From: Mycobacteriaceae bacterium
GTDB lineage: Bacteria > Actinomycetota > Actinomycetes > Mycobacteriales > Mycobacteriaceae
DNA: 64,000 nt
Direction of reading: 5' to 3'
NCBI GenBank assembly: GCA_019245755.1
Contig: JAFARC010000066.1
Location: 186,001 to 250,000, forward strand
In this document: positions 8,079 to 20,744 of the stretch, piece by piece
Numbering within the stretch: the first letter of the stretch is position 1
How the letters are laid out: each line of letters begins with the position of its first letter
The notes under the pieces: model-generated
Seen by the model: only the letters and a program-made list of their open reading frames with translations
Database searches by the model: none
What the model was told of the DNA's origin: nothing
Made by a program: the position numbers and the translations under genes

Positions 8079-9748
8079 TGACGAGTACGGCGGCCGGCAT
8101 CGTGTTCCTCACGGTGCTCGTGGTGGCGCTCGCGGCGGCGCACGTGCCATTCGGTGACTACATGTACCGGGTCTACACCTCCGACAAGCATTCCCGTGTG
8201 GAGAAGCTGACCTACCGCCTGATGGGCGCCAGCCCCGATTCGGAGCAGACCTGGGGCGCGTACGCACGAAGCGTGCTTGCGTTCTCGGCTGTGAGCATTC
8301 TGTTTTTGTTCGTCTTCCAGCTGGTGCAGGACAAGCTGCCGCTGCACCTGAACAACCCGTCGACGCCGATGACCCCGGCGCTGGCGTGGAACACCGCGGT
8401 CAGCTTCATCACCAACACCAACTGGCAGAACTACTCGGGCGAGTCGACCCTTGGCCACCTGGTCCAGATGGCCGGCCTGGCGGTACAGAACTTTGCATCG
8501 GCCGCGGTGGGCATCGCCGTCGCGATCGCGCTGGTGCGGGGTTTCGCCCGCCGGCACACCGGTGAGCTGGGCAATTTCTGGGTCGATCTCGTCCGTGGTG
8601 TGTACCGGATCCTGCTGCCGGTCTCGATCATCGCTGCGGTTGTGCTGATCGCCGGTGGCGCAATCCAGAACTTCCATCTCCACGATCAGGTCGTTACCAC
8701 GCTGGGCGGCGCGCAGCAGACCATCACCGGGGGCCCGGTGGCCAGCCAGGAGGCGATCAAGGAATTCGGCACCAACGGCGGCGGGTTCTACAACGCAAAC
8801 TCGGCCCACCCGTTCGAGAACCCGACGACCTGGACCAACTGGCTGGAAATCTTCCTGTTGCTGTTGATCAGCTTCTCGCTGCCGCGCACCTTCGGCCGGA
8901 TGGTCGGCAGCAAAAAACAGGGCTATGCGATCGTGGCGATCATGGCGTCGCTGGCGCTGGTCAGCGCCTTTTTCATCCTGTGGACCCAGCTGCAGCACCA
9001 CGGCACCGTGCCGACCTCCGTCGGAGCCGCGATGGAAGGCATGGAGCAGCGCTTCGGCATCGCCGACTCCTCGGTGTTCGGTGATGCGGCCACGTTGACG
9101 TCGACGGGTGCGGTGGACTCGTTCCACGACTCCTACACCAGCCTGGGCGGCATGGTGACGATGTTCAACATGCAGCTTGGTGAGGTTGCGCCCGGCGGCG
9201 TGGGGTCGGGGCTGTACGGCATGCTTGTTCTGGCGGTCATCACCGTGTTCGTCGCCGGGCTGATGGTCGGGCGCACGCCGGAATACCTCGGAAAGAAGAT
9301 CAACGCACGCGAGATCAAGCTTGCGTCGGTCTACTTCTTGACCACGCCGGTGATAGTGCTGATCAGTACCGCGATCGCCATGGCATTGCCCGGACAGCGG
9401 GCCGCAATGCTCAACAGTGGGCCGCACGGGTTGTCCGAGGTGCTCTACGCGTTCACATCGGCGGCCAACAACAACGGTTCGGCGTTCGCCGGGCTTAGCG
9501 GCAACACCGTCTGGTACAACACCGCGCTGGGTATGGCGATGGTTTTCGGCCGGTTCCTGCCGATGATTTTCGTGCTGGCGCTGGCGGGTTCACTGGCGCG
9601 ACAGGGCACGACACCGCACTCCGCGGGCACCCTGCCCACGCACCGGCCCCAGTTCGTCGGGATGGTGGCGGCGGTCACCGTCATCCTTGTCGCCCTCACG
9701 TTCCTGCCCATGCTGGCTCTTGGCCCGCTCGCCGAAGGAATTCACTGA
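8078..9748 (+). CDS. kdpA: KdpA, potassium-binding channel subunit of the Kdp ATPase
   Basis: This 556-residue membrane protein has about ten helices. KdpA takes K+ from the outside and passes it through its selectivity filter. Filter-like loops are visible as [11 protein letters not shown] near residue 109 and [18 protein letters not shown] near residue 230. Length and motifs are normal for the family. It overlaps kdpF by one base at the start and kdpB by one base at the end (TGATG), so stoichiometric translation is expected. Confidence 0.97.
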   Translation: MTSTAAGIVFLTVLVVALAAAHVPFGDYMYRVYTSDKHSRVEKLTYRLMGASPDSEQTWGAYARSVLAFSAVSILFLFVFQLVQDKLPLHLNNPSTPMTPALAWNTAVSFITNTNWQNYSGESTLGHLVQMAGLAVQNFASAAVGIAVAIALVRGFARRHTGELGNFWVDLVRGVYRILLPVSIIAAVVLIAGGAIQNFHLHDQVVTTLGGAQQTITGGPVASQEAIKEFGTNGGGFYNANSAHPFENPTTWTNWLEIFLLLLISFSLPRTFGRMVGSKKQGYAIVAIMASLALVSAFFILWTQLQHHGTVPTSVGAAMEGMEQRFGIADSSVFGDAATLTSTGAVDSFHDSYTSLGGMVTMFNMQLGEVAPGGVGSGLYGMLVLAVITVFVAGLMVGRTPEYLGKKINAREIKLASVYFLTTPVIVLISTAIAMALPGQRAAMLNSGPHGLSEVLYAFTSAANNNGSAFAGLSGNTVWYNTALGMAMVFGRFLPMIFVLALAGSLARQGTTPHSAGTLPTHRPQFVGMVAAVTVILVALTFLPMLALGPLAEGIH

Positions 9749-11898
9749 TGTCTGCTCCCGCAATAGATCCGGACGTGACTTTGCAGCGGACGGTCGTCAC
9801 GCCCAGGCGTGTCCAGGGCGGTCTGCTCGACCCGAAGATGCTGCTGAAGTCGACGCCCGACACGTTGCGCAAACTCGACCCACGCACGCTGTGGCGCAAC
9901 CCGGTGATGTTCATCGTCGAGATCGGTGCGGTATGGACCACCGTTCTTGCGTTCATCAACTCGACATGGTTCGCGTGGTTGACCGTGTTCTGGCTGTGGC
10001 TGACAGTGCTGTTCGCCAACCTCGCCGAGGCGGTCGCCGAGGGCCGGGGTAAGGCTCAGGCCGACGCCCTGCGCAAGGCCAAGACTCAAACCATGGCCCG
10101 GCGGTTGAACGACTGGCAACCGGGCCTGCCGGGCGTCGAAGAACAAGTCGCGGCGCCGCTGCTGCGCCAGGGCGACATCGTCGTCGTCGAGGCCGGACAG
10201 GCCATCCCCGGTGACGGCGACGTCATCGAAGGCATTGCCTCAGTAGACGAGTCGGCCATCACCGGCGAGTCGGCACCGGTCATCCGCGAGTCGGGCGGCG
10301 ACCGGTCCGCGGTGACCGGCGGCACCACCGTGTTGTCGGACCGCATCGTTGTCAAGATCACCCAGAAGCCGGGAGAAAGCTTTATCGATCGGATGATCGC
10401 GCTCGTTGAGGGCGCGAACCGGCAGAAGACGCCCAACGAGATCGCACTGAACATCCTGCTCGCGGCGTTGACGATCATCTTCGTGTTCGCGGTGGCCACC
10501 CTGCAGCCCTTGGCGATCTACTCCAAGGCCAACAGCCCCGGCGTAGCCGACACCCAGGCCCTCAATTCCAACGGCGTGACCCCAATCGTGCTGGTCGCGC
10601 TGCTGGTCTGCCTGATCCCGACCACGATCGGTGCTTTGCTCTCGGCGATCGGTATCGCCGGCATGGACCGGCTGGTGCAGCGCAATGTGCTCGCCATGTC
10701 CGGCCGCGCGGTGGAGGCAGCCGGCGACGTGAACACACTGCTGCTCGACAAGACCGGCACGATCACGCTCGGCAACCGGCAGGCGTCGAACTTCGTGCCG
10801 CTGACAGGTGTGACCGCCGAGCAACTGGCCGACGCCGCGCAGCTCTCGAGCCTGGCCGACGAAACACCCGAGGGCCGTTCGATTGTGGTCTTCGCCAAAC
10901 AACGATTCGGCCTGCGGGCCAGAACGCCGGGCGAATTGACCGGCGCCCGATGGGTGGCCTTCTCGGCCGCCACCCGGATGTCGGGCGTGGACCTGGAGAA
11001 CGGTCACCAGCTGCGTAAGGGCGCCGCCAGCTCAGTTGCGGAATGGGTTCGTTTGCAGGGCGGTGTGGTGCCCAGCGAGCTTGGCACCTTCGTCGACGGC
11101 ATCTCCGCCGGCGGCGGCACCCCGCTGGTCGTCGGCCAGGTGCTCGACGGGAAAGCAGACGTGCTGGGCGTCATCCACCTGAAAGACGTGGTGAAGCAGG
11201 GCATGCGGGAGCGCTTCGACGAGATGCGCAGGATGGGCATCCGAACGGTGATGATCACCGGTGACAACCCGCTGACCGCGAAGGCCATCGCCGACGAGGC
11301 CGGTGTCGACGACTTCCTTGCCGAGGCCACTCCCGAGGACAAGCTCGCGCTGATCAAACGTGAGCAGGAGGGCGGCAAGCTCGTCGCGATGACCGGTGAC
11401 GGCACCAACGACGCACCGGCGCTCGCGCAGGCCGACGTTGGGGTGGCGATGAACACCGGCACGTCGGCGGCCAAAGAAGCCGGAAACATGGTCGACCTGG
11501 ACTCCGATCCGACTAAACTGATCGAGATCGTCGAGATCGGCAAGCAGCTGTTGATCACCCGCGGCGCGCTGACCACGTTCTCCATCGCCAACGACATCGC
11601 GAAGTACTTCGCGATCATCCCGGCGATGTTCGTCGCCATGTTTCCGGGCCTGGATCTGCTGAACGTGATGCGGCTGCACAGCCCGCAGTCGGCGATCCTG
11701 TCGGCGGTGATCTTCAACGCGATCATCATCGTGATGTTGATCCCGCTGGCGCTGCGCGGTGTGCGCTACACCCCCAGCAGCGCGTCGAAACTGTTGAGCC
11801 GCAACCTGTATGTCTACGGCGTCGGCGGCATCATCGCGCCGTTCATCGGCATCAAGCTGATCGACCTCGTCATCCAATTCATCCCGGGAATGTCCTGA
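9748..11898 (+). CDS. kdpB: KdpB, P-type ATPase subunit of the Kdp transporter
   Basis: This 716-residue P-type ATPase hydrolyses ATP to drive K+ uptake with Kdp[12 protein letters not shown] near residue 335 contains the phosphorylated aspartate. The actuator loop ITGES near residue 171 and the hinge motif [18 protein letters not shown] near residue 548 are intact. The C-terminus has the expected hydrophobic helices. No key residue is missing. The kdpC start follows one base after the stop. Confidence 0.97.
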   Translation: MSAPAIDPDVTLQRTVVTPRRVQGGLLDPKMLLKSTPDTLRKLDPRTLWRNPVMFIVEIGAVWTTVLAFINSTWFAWLTVFWLWLTVLFANLAEAVAEGRGKAQADALRKAKTQTMARRLNDWQPGLPGVEEQVAAPLLRQGDIVVVEAGQAIPGDGDVIEGIASVDESAITGESAPVIRESGGDRSAVTGGTTVLSDRIVVKITQKPGESFIDRMIALVEGANRQKTPNEIALNILLAALTIIFVFAVATLQPLAIYSKANSPGVADTQALNSNGVTPIVLVALLVCLIPTTIGALLSAIGIAGMDRLVQRNVLAMSGRAVEAAGDVNTLLLDKTGTITLGNRQASNFVPLTGVTAEQLADAAQLSSLADETPEGRSIVVFAKQRFGLRARTPGELTGARWVAFSAATRMSGVDLENGHQLRKGAASSVAEWVRLQGGVVPSELGTFVDGISAGGGTPLVVGQVLDGKADVLGVIHLKDVVKQGMRERFDEMRRMGIRTVMITGDNPLTAKAIADEAGVDDFLAEATPEDKLALIKREQEGGKLVAMTGDGTNDAPALAQADVGVAMNTGTSAAKEAGNMVDLDSDPTKLIEIVEIGKQLLITRGALTTFSIANDIAKYFAIIPAMFVAMFPGLDLLNVMRLHSPQSAILSAVIFNAIIIVMLIPLALRGVRYTPSSASKLLSRNLYVYGVGGIIAPFIGIKLIDLVIQFIPGMS

Positions 11899-11899
11899 T

Positions 11900-12826
11900 A
11901 TGAGACTGTCGAACTTCCTCCGCCAGCACTGGGCCGCCCTCCGGCTGCTTCTGGTGCTGACCGTCATCACCGGTTTCGCCTACCCGCTGTTGATCTGGCT
12001 GGTGGCCCAGATCCCCGGCCTGCACAGCAGGGCCGAAGGGTCGATCGTCATGGTCGACGGCAAGCCCGTGGGCAGCACGCTGATCGGGCAGCTGTTCACC
12101 GACAAGAACGGCAACCCGCTGCCGCAGTACTTCCAGAGCCGCCCGTCGGCCGCGGGCACCAACGGCTACGACCCGACCGCGTCGGGAGCCAGCAACCTGG
12201 GCCCGGAAAGCATCGTCGACACCCCCGCGGACCCGGCCCAGCTCGCCGCGGGCAAGTCGCCGTCCGATGCCGGGTTCAAACCGAGCCTGCTGACGCAGGT
12301 GTGCACGCGAAGCGCATCCGTCGGCCAGCTTGAAGGCGTCGACGGGTCGCGGCCGTTCTGCACCGGCGACGGCGTCGGAGCGGTGCTGTCGGTGATCGGG
12401 CCGCGCGACTCTCGCGGCAACGTGGTCCATCCGACCAGTGTGGTCAGCATCAACCAGCCGTGTTCCACGACGAAGCAGCCGTTCCTTCAGACGTACGACG
12501 GCGTGCGCGTCGAGTGCGCGAAGTACGGCGAGGACTACTCGAAGGGCCAGATTGTGCCGATCCGCGGCGCGGGTCCGGCTGGTCCCGTGGTTCCCGCTGA
12601 CGCGGTCACCGCCAGCGGTAGCGGCCTGGATCCCGACATCTCGGTCGCCTACGCCGATCTCCAGGTGAACCGGGTCGCCAAGGCCCGCCACATCACCGCG
12701 GATCAGGTGCGCGCGGTGGTCCTGCACCACCACGCCGGTCGCACGCTGGGGTTCCTGGGGGAGCCGCGGGTCAACGTGCTGCAGGTCAACCTCGAACTCG
12801 ACAGGAAATACCCGGTGAAGAGCTGA
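11900..12826 (+). CDS. kdpC: KdpC with a large cysteine-containing insertion
   Basis: KdpC links KdpA and KdpB and raises ATP affinity. The N-terminal helix (residues 16-38), the conserved FQSRPSA and SGASNLGPES segments and the C-terminal core (VTASGSGLDPDISVAYADLQ onward) are present. The protein is 308 residues, against about 190 for most KdpC proteins. The excess is a block of roughly 110-125 residues between positions 103 and 230, with four cysteines at 135, 154, 188 and 206. The reading frame is intact, so this is an insertion domain and not a frameshift artefact. Confidence 0.93.
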   Translation: MRLSNFLRQHWAALRLLLVLTVITGFAYPLLIWLVAQIPGLHSRAEGSIVMVDGKPVGSTLIGQLFTDKNGNPLPQYFQSRPSAAGTNGYDPTASGASNLGPESIVDTPADPAQLAAGKSPSDAGFKPSLLTQVCTRSASVGQLEGVDGSRPFCTGDGVGAVLSVIGPRDSRGNVVHPTSVVSINQPCSTTKQPFLQTYDGVRVECAKYGEDYSKGQIVPIRGAGPAGPVVPADAVTASGSGLDPDISVAYADLQVNRVAKARHITADQVRAVVLHHHAGRTLGFLGEPRVNVLQVNLELDRKYPVKS

Positions 12827-12834
12827 TTCGACCG

Positions 12835-15411
12835 GTGGATGATGAGCATGTGACGAGTACCGACGAGCCGCGGACGCATACCGCGACAAGCGCCCGGCCG
12901 AAGCGCGGAGAGTTGCGGATCTACCTGGGCGCGGCGCCTGGCGTGGGCAAGACGTACGCCATGCTTGGCGAGGCTCATCGTCGGCTGGAGCGTGGCACCG
13001 ACCTGGTCGCCGCGGTGATCGAGACACATGGCCGCAAGAAGACCGCGGACTTGCTGGAGGGCATCGAGACCGTCGCGCCGCGTTACATCGAGTACCGCGG
13101 CACCCGGTTCAAGGAGCTCAACGTGCCGGCGGTGCTGGCCCGCAATCCGCAGGTGGTGCTGGTCGACGAACTGGCCCACACCAACACCCCGGGCAGCAAG
13201 AACCCCAAGCGCTGGCAGGACGTCGAAGAGCTGCTGAAAGCGGGCATCACGGTCATCTCGACCGTCAACGTGCAGCACCTGGAAAGCCTGAACGACGTCG
13301 TCGCGCAGATCACCGGCATCGAGCAGAAGGAGACCATCCCCGACGAGGTCGTGCGGGCGGCCTCCCAGGTGGAGCTTGTCGACATCACCCCGGAGGCGCT
13401 GCGGCGTCGGCTGTCTCACGGCAACGTCTACGCCCCCGAACGGGTGGATGCGGCGCTGTCCAACTATTTCCGGCGCGGCAACCTGACCGCGCTGCGCGAG
13501 CTGGCGCTGCTCTGGTTGGCCGATCAAGTCGACGCCGCGCTGGCCAAGTACCGCGCCGAGAACAAGATCACCGACACCTGGGAGGCCCGGGAGCGGGTCG
13601 TCGTCGCGGTCACCGGGGGGCCGGAGTCTGAGACGCTGGTCCGGCGCGCGTTTCGGATCGCGTCGAAATCAAGCGCCGAGTTGATGATCGTCCACGTCGT
13701 TCGTGGCGACGGCTTGTCGGGCGTCTCGGCGCCCCAGATGGGCAAGGTCCGCGAGCTTGCCGCCAGCCTCGGCGCGACGCTGCACACCGTCGTCGGCGAC
13801 GATGTGCCGACCGCCCTGCTGGACTTCGCCCGCGAGATGAACGCCACCCAGCTGGTGCTGGGCACCTCGCGCCGTTCGCGCTGGGCGCGGATCTTCGACG
13901 AGGGGATCGGCGCCGCCGTCGTCCAGCAGTCGGGGAAGATCGACGTGCACATGGTCACCCATGCGCAGGCCAAGCACGGGTTCTCCTGGTCGCGGATGTC
14001 GTCCCGCCAGCACCACTTGTTGTCCTGGCTGGCCGCGATCGTGGTCCCGTCGCTGATCTGCGCGGTCACGGTGGCTTTCCTCGACCCTTTCATGGGTATC
14101 GGCGGGGAGAGCGCGCTGTTCTTCATCGGGGTTCTGATCGTGGCGCTGCTGGGCGGCGTCGCCCCGGCCGCGCTGTCGGCGCTGCTGTCGGGTCTGCTGT
14201 TGAACTACTTCCTGACCGCACCGCGCTACAGCTTCACGATCGCCGAACCCGACTCGGCCGTCACCGAATTCGTCCTGCTGGCCGTGGCCGTGGCGGTCGC
14301 GGCGCTGGTCGACCGCGCGGCGAACCGAACTCGGGAGGCCAGGAGTGCCACGCAGGAGGCCGAGCTGCTGTCCTTGTTCGCCGGATCTGTGCTGCGGGGT
14401 GCCGACCTGGAGACACTGCTGGAGCGCGTCCGCGAAGCCTATTCGCAGCGCACGGTGAGCCTGGTGCGGGAAAGCGATGGCACCTCCGAACTCGTCGCGT
14501 GTGTCGGCAACGATCCTTGCCTCACCGTAGACACCGCCGACGCCGCGATAGAAGTGGGTGACGACGAGTTTTGGATGCTGTTGGCCGGCAAGAAGCTGGC
14601 CGCGCGCGACCGCAGGGTGTTGACCGCTGTGGCCAAGCAGGCCGCGGGACTGGTGAAGCAGCGTGAACTGGCCGAGGAGGCCAGCCGCGCCGAGGCGATC
14701 GCTCAGGCCGACGAATTGCGCCGATCGCTGTTGTCGGCGGTCAGCCACGACCTTCGCACCCCGCTGGCCGCCGCCAAGGCGGCGGTGTCGAGCCTGCGCA
14801 GCGAGGACGTCGGCTTTTCACCAGAAGACACCGCCGAGTTGCTCGCCACGGTGGAGGAGTCGATCGATCAGTTGACCGCCCTGGTCGGTAACCTGCTGGA
14901 CTCCTCGCGGCTGGCGGCCGGCGTCGTGCGCCCGGAGCTGCGCCGGGTGTACCTGGAGGAGGTCGTGCAACGGGCACTGGTCAGTATCAGCATGGGCGCC
15001 ACTGGTTTTGGCCGCGCGGGTCTCGACCGGGTGAAGGTGGAGGTGGACGACGCGGTCGCGATGGCCGACAGCGGACTGCTGGAACGGGTGCTGGCCAACC
15101 TGATCGACAACGCGCTGCGCTACGCCCCCGACAGCGTCGTGCGGATCAACGCCGGGCAGGTCGGCGATCGGGTGATCATCGACATCCTCGATGAGGGACC
15201 CGGCATACCGCGCGGCGCGGAAGAGCAGCTCTTCGAACCGTTCCAGCGCCTCGGCGACCGCGACAACACCAGCGGCGTGGGCCTTGGGCTGTCGGTGGCA
15301 CGAGGCTTCGTCGAGGCGATGGGCGGCACGATCCAGGCCACCGACACCCCGGGCGGCGGCCTGACGGTCGAGATCGATCTGGCGGCGCCGACGGAAGACC
15401 ACCAGCCGTGA
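12835..15411 (+). CDS. kdpD: KdpD, sensor histidine kinase for potassium
   Basis: This 858-residue sensor kinase starts at GTG 12835; GTG at 12850 is an alternative. The N-terminal KdpD domain carries the Walker A motif GAAPGVGKT near residue 32 and VLVDELAHTN. A universal-stress-protein-like domain follows at about residues 250-375, then four close-spaced membrane helices at about 400-500 and a GAF-like region. The phosphoacceptor histidine is in SHDLRTPLAAAK near residue 639, and the ATPase domain shows NLIDNALRYAP and DEGPGIP. It phosphorylates KdpE in response to low K+ or osmotic stress. Confidence 0.96.
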   Translation: MDDEHVTSTDEPRTHTATSARPKRGELRIYLGAAPGVGKTYAMLGEAHRRLERGTDLVAAVIETHGRKKTADLLEGIETVAPRYIEYRGTRFKELNVPAVLARNPQVVLVDELAHTNTPGSKNPKRWQDVEELLKAGITVISTVNVQHLESLNDVVAQITGIEQKETIPDEVVRAASQVELVDITPEALRRRLSHGNVYAPERVDAALSNYFRRGNLTALRELALLWLADQVDAALAKYRAENKITDTWEARERVVVAVTGGPESETLVRRAFRIASKSSAELMIVHVVRGDGLSGVSAPQMGKVRELAASLGATLHTVVGDDVPTALLDFAREMNATQLVLGTSRRSRWARIFDEGIGAAVVQQSGKIDVHMVTHAQAKHGFSWSRMSSRQHHLLSWLAAIVVPSLICAVTVAFLDPFMGIGGESALFFIGVLIVALLGGVAPAALSALLSGLLLNYFLTAPRYSFTIAEPDSAVTEFVLLAVAVAVAALVDRAANRTREARSATQEAELLSLFAGSVLRGADLETLLERVREAYSQRTVSLVRESDGTSELVACVGNDPCLTVDTADAAIEVGDDEFWMLLAGKKLAARDRRVLTAVAKQAAGLVKQRELAEEASRAEAIAQADELRRSLLSAVSHDLRTPLAAAKAAVSSLRSEDVGFSPEDTAELLATVEESIDQLTALVGNLLDSSRLAAGVVRPELRRVYLEEVVQRALVSISMGATGFGRAGLDRVKVEVDDAVAMADSGLLERVLANLIDNALRYAPDSVVRINAGQVGDRVIIDILDEGPGIPRGAEEQLFEPFQRLGDRDNTSGVGLGLSVARGFVEAMGGTIQATDTPGGGLTVEIDLAAPTEDHQP

Positions 15412-16088
15412 CAAGGGTTCTGGTGATCGACGACGAACCGCAGATCCTGCGCGCATTGCGGATCAACCTGTCCGTGCGGGGTTACGAAGTCACCACTGCG
15501 GCAACTGGGTCGGGTGCGCTGCGGGCAGCCGCCGAGCAGCGGCCCGACGTGGTGGTGCTCGATTTGGGGTTGCCCGACATGTCCGGCTTCGAGGTGCTGG
15601 CCGGGCTGCGCGGCTGGCTCACTGTGCCGGTGATCGTGCTGTCGGCCCGCACCGATTCCAGCGAGAAGGTCGAGGCACTCGACGGCGGCGCCGACGACTA
15701 CGTGACCAAGCCGTTCGGGATGGACGAGTTTCTGGCTCGGCTCCGCGCGGCGGTGCGTCGCGGCGCCGCCGCCGCGGACTCCGATGAACCGGTCGTCGAA
15801 ACGGACTCGTTCACCGTCGATCTCGCCGCGAAGAAGGTGACGAAGAGCGGCGCGGAGGTGCATCTGACCCCCACCGAGTGGGGCATGCTGGAGATGCTGG
15901 TCCGCAACCGCGGCAAGCTCGTCGGCCGCGAGGAGCTGCTCAAAGAGGTCTGGGGCCCGGCGTATGCCAAGGAAACCCACTACCTGCGTGTCTATCTCGC
16001 GCAGTTGCGCCGCAAGCTCGAGGAAGACCCGTCGCACCCCAAACATCTGCTGACCGAGGCCGGGATGGGCTACCGCTTTCAGCAGTGA
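15408..16088 (+). CDS. kdpE: KdpE, response regulator of the kdp operon
   Basis: This 226-residue OmpR-type regulator begins with GTG that overlaps the kdpD stop (GTGA). The receiver domain shows IDDEPQ, the phosphorylated aspartate in VVLDLGLPDMSG near residue 50, and DYVTKPFGMDE with the conserved lysine. The C-terminal winged helix ends with EAGMGYRF. It is expected to activate the kdp promoter, probably in the gap at 7400-7908, but no operator could be recognised there. Confidence 0.95.
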   Translation: MTRVLVIDDEPQILRALRINLSVRGYEVTTAATGSGALRAAAEQRPDVVVLDLGLPDMSGFEVLAGLRGWLTVPVIVLSARTDSSEKVEALDGGADDYVTKPFGMDEFLARLRAAVRRGAAAADSDEPVVETDSFTVDLAAKKVTKSGAEVHLTPTEWGMLEMLVRNRGKLVGREELLKEVWGPAYAKETHYLRVYLAQLRRKLEEDPSHPKHLLTEAGMGYRFQQ

Positions 16089-16136
16089 GCAGCCCGCAAG
16101 CTCCCGCGGTGCTCTGACCAGCTGCGCCGAACGGTC

Positions 16137-17768
16137 TCAATCGCGACACTCCACGACGTCGTAGCCGTCGTCGGCGTACTGCGCGCGGATCACCTTCTTG
16201 TCGAACTTGCCCACGCTGGTGCGCGGAACCTGCTCGATGAAAGTCCATCGCTCCGGCAGCCACCAGCGAACCACCCTGTCGCGCAGGAAATTTCGCAGCT
16301 CCGAGGCCGACACGTCGGCGTCCTCTCTGACCACCACCGCGGCCAGTGGGCGCTCCTGCCAGCGCTCGTCGGGAACGCCGACGACCGCCGCCTCCAGAAC
16401 CGCGGGATGGCTCATGATGTGGTTCTCCAGCTCGACCGACGAAATCCATTCGCCGCCGGACTTGATCACATCCTTGGCGCGATCGGTCAGCGTCACATAC
16501 CCGAGGCGGTTCATCGTGCCGACATCACCGGTGCGCAGCCAACCCCCGGCGAACTTCTCTGGGTCGCGGTCGCGATAGTAGGCGCCGGTGACCCACGGGC
16601 CGCGAACTTCCAACTCCCCCACCGACTCGCCGTCGTTGGGTAGCAAATCACCGTTGTCGTCGACGATACGCATCTCGACGCCGAACAGCGCACGTCCCGC
16701 CGTGGCCCGCAGCCGCCAACCCTCTTCGGGCGGCACGCCGCAGGGCGGTCGGGCGAACGACGCCACCGGTGACGTCTCGGTCATGCCCCACAGCTGCATC
16801 AGGGTGACGCCGAACTTGTCGTGGTAGGTCCGCATGAGCGATTCGGGGACCGCCGAGCCGCCGCAGACGATCAGCCGCAGCGACGAGATGTCGCGACTGG
16901 GATCGGCCTCCAGGCAGTGCAGCACGTCGTTCCAGATCGTCGGCACGGCCGCCGCGATGGTCGGCTTACCCGCCTCGATCATGTCGACCAGCTGCCGGGC
17001 CTGCGCATGCCGGTCCGGCAGCAGCAGGTCCGCACCGGCCATCAGGGCCGCGTGTGGGATGCCCCAGGCGTTCGCGTGAAACATCGGCACCACCGGCAGT
17101 GCCCGGTCGCCCTCCGCGAGGGTCATGCCGTTGGAGCTGCACACGGCCGTGCTGTGCAGGTAGGTCGACCGGTGGCCGTACACCACACCCTTTGGATGGC
17201 CGGTGGTGCCACTGGTGTAACACATTGCCGCAGCGGACTTCTCGTCAATGTCTGGCCAAGGGTAGTCGGTCGGTTCGTGGCTGATCAGCTCGTCGTAGCG
17301 GATCACGTCCTTGCCGGCGGCGCTGAGCACCCCGACATCACCGTCGCCCACCGCGACGACCGTGCCCACGGTCTCCATCCTGGGCAGCACGGCGGCCAGC
17401 TGCTCGGCCAGCGACATGTCGACGATCACGACCCGGTCCTCGGCGTCGTAGGCGACGAACTCGATCTGGTCGTCGGAGAGCCGGATGTTCAGCGTGTGCA
17501 GCACCGCGCCCATGCACGGGATCGCGAAGTATGCCTCGACGTGCTCCTGGTTGTTCCACATGAACGTCGCAACCCGGTCACCTGGCTTGACGCCCAGGCG
17601 GCACAGCCCGTTGGCGAGTTGTGCCACCCGCTCACCGAATTCGCGGTAGGTGGTTTCCCGGAACCCGTCGTCGCCGGCGGTGATCACCAGCCGGTCGGCG
17701 TGAATCTGCGTGCCGTAACGCAGCAGCGACGTGATCGTCAGCGGAAAATCCTGCATGGTGCTGTACAC
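16137..17768 (-). CDS. Fatty-acid-CoA ligase, paralogue of the adjacent FadD14-like enzyme
   Basis: This 543-residue acyl-CoA synthetase activates fatty acids through an acyl-AMP. Motifs are the P-loop YTSGTTGHPKGVVYGHRS near residue 185, the A5-type segment WGMTETSP, and the A8-type hinge TGDVGTMNRLGYVTLTDRAK followed by KSGGEWISS. The catalytic lysine is in GKFDKK near the C-terminus. GTG at 17768 is chosen because GAGGGG lies seven bases upstream. It gives the N-terminus MYSTMQD, parallel to MESTMQD of its neighbour. It lies 11 bases after the neighbouring paralogue and is visibly similar along its whole length. Confidence 0.9.
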   Translation of the reverse strand: MYSTMQDFPLTITSLLRYGTQIHADRLVITAGDDGFRETTYREFGERVAQLANGLCRLGVKPGDRVATFMWNNQEHVEAYFAIPCMGAVLHTLNIRLSDDQIEFVAYDAEDRVVIVDMSLAEQLAAVLPRMETVGTVVAVGDGDVGVLSAAGKDVIRYDELISHEPTDYPWPDIDEKSAAAMCYTSGTTGHPKGVVYGHRSTYLHSTAVCSSNGMTLAEGDRALPVVPMFHANAWGIPHAALMAGADLLLPDRHAQARQLVDMIEAGKPTIAAAVPTIWNDVLHCLEADPSRDISSLRLIVCGGSAVPESLMRTYHDKFGVTLMQLWGMTETSPVASFARPPCGVPPEEGWRLRATAGRALFGVEMRIVDDNGDLLPNDGESVGELEVRGPWVTGAYYRDRDPEKFAGGWLRTGDVGTMNRLGYVTLTDRAKDVIKSGGEWISSVELENHIMSHPAVLEAAVVGVPDERWQERPLAAVVVREDADVSASELRNFLRDRVVRWWLPERWTFIEQVPRTSVGKFDKKVIRAQYADDGYDVVECRD

Positions 17769-17779
17769 GGCGCCGCCCC

Positions 17780-19414
<1,635 letters not shown>

Positions 19415-19529
19415 CGGCACCCACCTTCGCGTCGCGACTGCCTGTCTGTGGTCCATCTTGGCGCGCCGCCCGGTGTCGGGCGCCGGTAATGGCCGCAACG
19501 GAGGATGTACCGGTCGCGAAACCGTCTCC

Positions 19530-20600
19530 TCAGACCGCGGGCTGGAGTTCGCGAACCCCTGCCCCGCGCGGCAGCTCCCTGGCGATCGCCCCGAACAGCG
19601 GAACGGTCTTGGCCGGCGCGACACCGACCATCGTCACCGCACCGCAGTAGTCGGCGACGTACAGTCGGCCGCCGTGCGGACTGGCCGCGACGCTGGAGGC
19701 CGGCCCGCCAACCCGTACGGTGGCGACGATCTGTTGGGTCACGGTGCAGATCACCAGCACGTCGTCGCGATCGACGACGTACGCGCGGGTGCCGTCGGCG
19801 TTGAGTGTCATCTGCATGGGGACCCCGCCGATCGCAATGGTCGTCTTGACCCGGTTGGCTCGTGTGTCGACCACGTCGATCAAACCGCCACTCCGCGGGT
19901 GGCTGACCAGAACGTACGCGGTGCCGCCGTCGGGGCTGACCGCCAAATCCCGGATCGGGGACCCGATCGGCACGGTTGCGATCAGACCGGCCGCATCGGC
20001 GTCGAATACCCGCAGGTCGCTGCTGTGGGCATCGGACACCGCGGCGTAGAGACGCCGCCCTTCGGGGCTGAGCCGCACCGTGTCCACGACAACGCCTGGG
20101 GTGGCGGCCACGTCGATCGCACCGACCGCCCCGGCGGCGGTGTCGAGGATCGCGATGTCGGCCCGGCCCCGGCCGCTGCGGCCGGCGAAGATGCGCCGGC
20201 CGTCGCGCGAGACCGCGACGGCGGTGATGCCGAGGTCCACCGGGTACGTCGCGGCGATCGTGCCGGTCTGTGCGTCGACCACCGACACTGAGTCGTGGCT
20301 CGCCGAGGTCGTGCCGACATAGACCCGGCTGTCAGCGGCAGCGGTGGCGACGGGTTCGCCGCCGAGCGCCACGACTGCTCGCACGGTCAGCCCGTCGGCG
20401 TCGATCACCGCAACAGCGTTGTCGCTGTAGCTGCTGACAATGACTGCGCTGGCCGCCACAGTGAGCTCGCCGATGGGCCCACCGCCTACTGCGAGCTTGC
20501 CCAGCTCGGTGAACTCCGCGTCGGCGCGGGCGTCGCGCAGCACGTCATCGGGGGCCGACGCGAGCGGCCCCATGGGTGTCACGTTCTTTGCTACATTCAT
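19530..20600 (-). CDS. Seven-bladed beta-propeller (YVTN repeat) protein, Rv1057-like
   Basis: This 356-residue protein is built of repeats of about 40 residues that each end in a strand like the YVTN family (for example AVSRDGRRIFAG, RLSPEGRRLYAA and AVSPDGGTAYVL). This is diagnostic of a beta-propeller. No signal peptide is seen. ATG at 20600 follows a perfect GGAGGT. In M. tuberculosis the equivalent gene Rv1057 precedes fadD14 and is induced by envelope stress through MprAB and SigE; similar control is inferred here. Biochemical function is unknown. Confidence 0.85.
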   Translation of the reverse strand: MNVAKNVTPMGPLASAPDDVLRDARADAEFTELGKLAVGGGPIGELTVAASAVIVSSYSDNAVAVIDADGLTVRAVVALGGEPVATAAADSRVYVGTTSASHDSVSVVDAQTGTIAATYPVDLGITAVAVSRDGRRIFAGRSGRGRADIAILDTAAGAVGAIDVAATPGVVVDTVRLSPEGRRLYAAVSDAHSSDLRVFDADAAGLIATVPIGSPIRDLAVSPDGGTAYVLVSHPRSGGLIDVVDTRANRVKTTIAIGGVPMQMTLNADGTRAYVVDRDDVLVICTVTQQIVATVRVGGPASSVAASPHGGRLYVADYCGAVTMVGVAPAKTVPLFGAIARELPRGAGVRELQPAV

Positions 20601-20744
20601 CGATACCTCCGCCGGCGGGACGGCCACCGGCTATTCGTTGTTTGGTCTCACCGCGTTCGTTGGCGCAGATCTTCGCCGAGTGTAGCGACGAAAAAGCCGG
20701 CGGTGGGCACCGTCCGCGACGACCCGCCGCCGCACAGCGTCTGA

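Noticed and set aside
7994-9427. 477-residue minus-strand frame opposite kdpA
   Set aside because: Its composition (Arg, His, Gln, Asp) is that of an antisense shadow, and kdpA fully explains the region.
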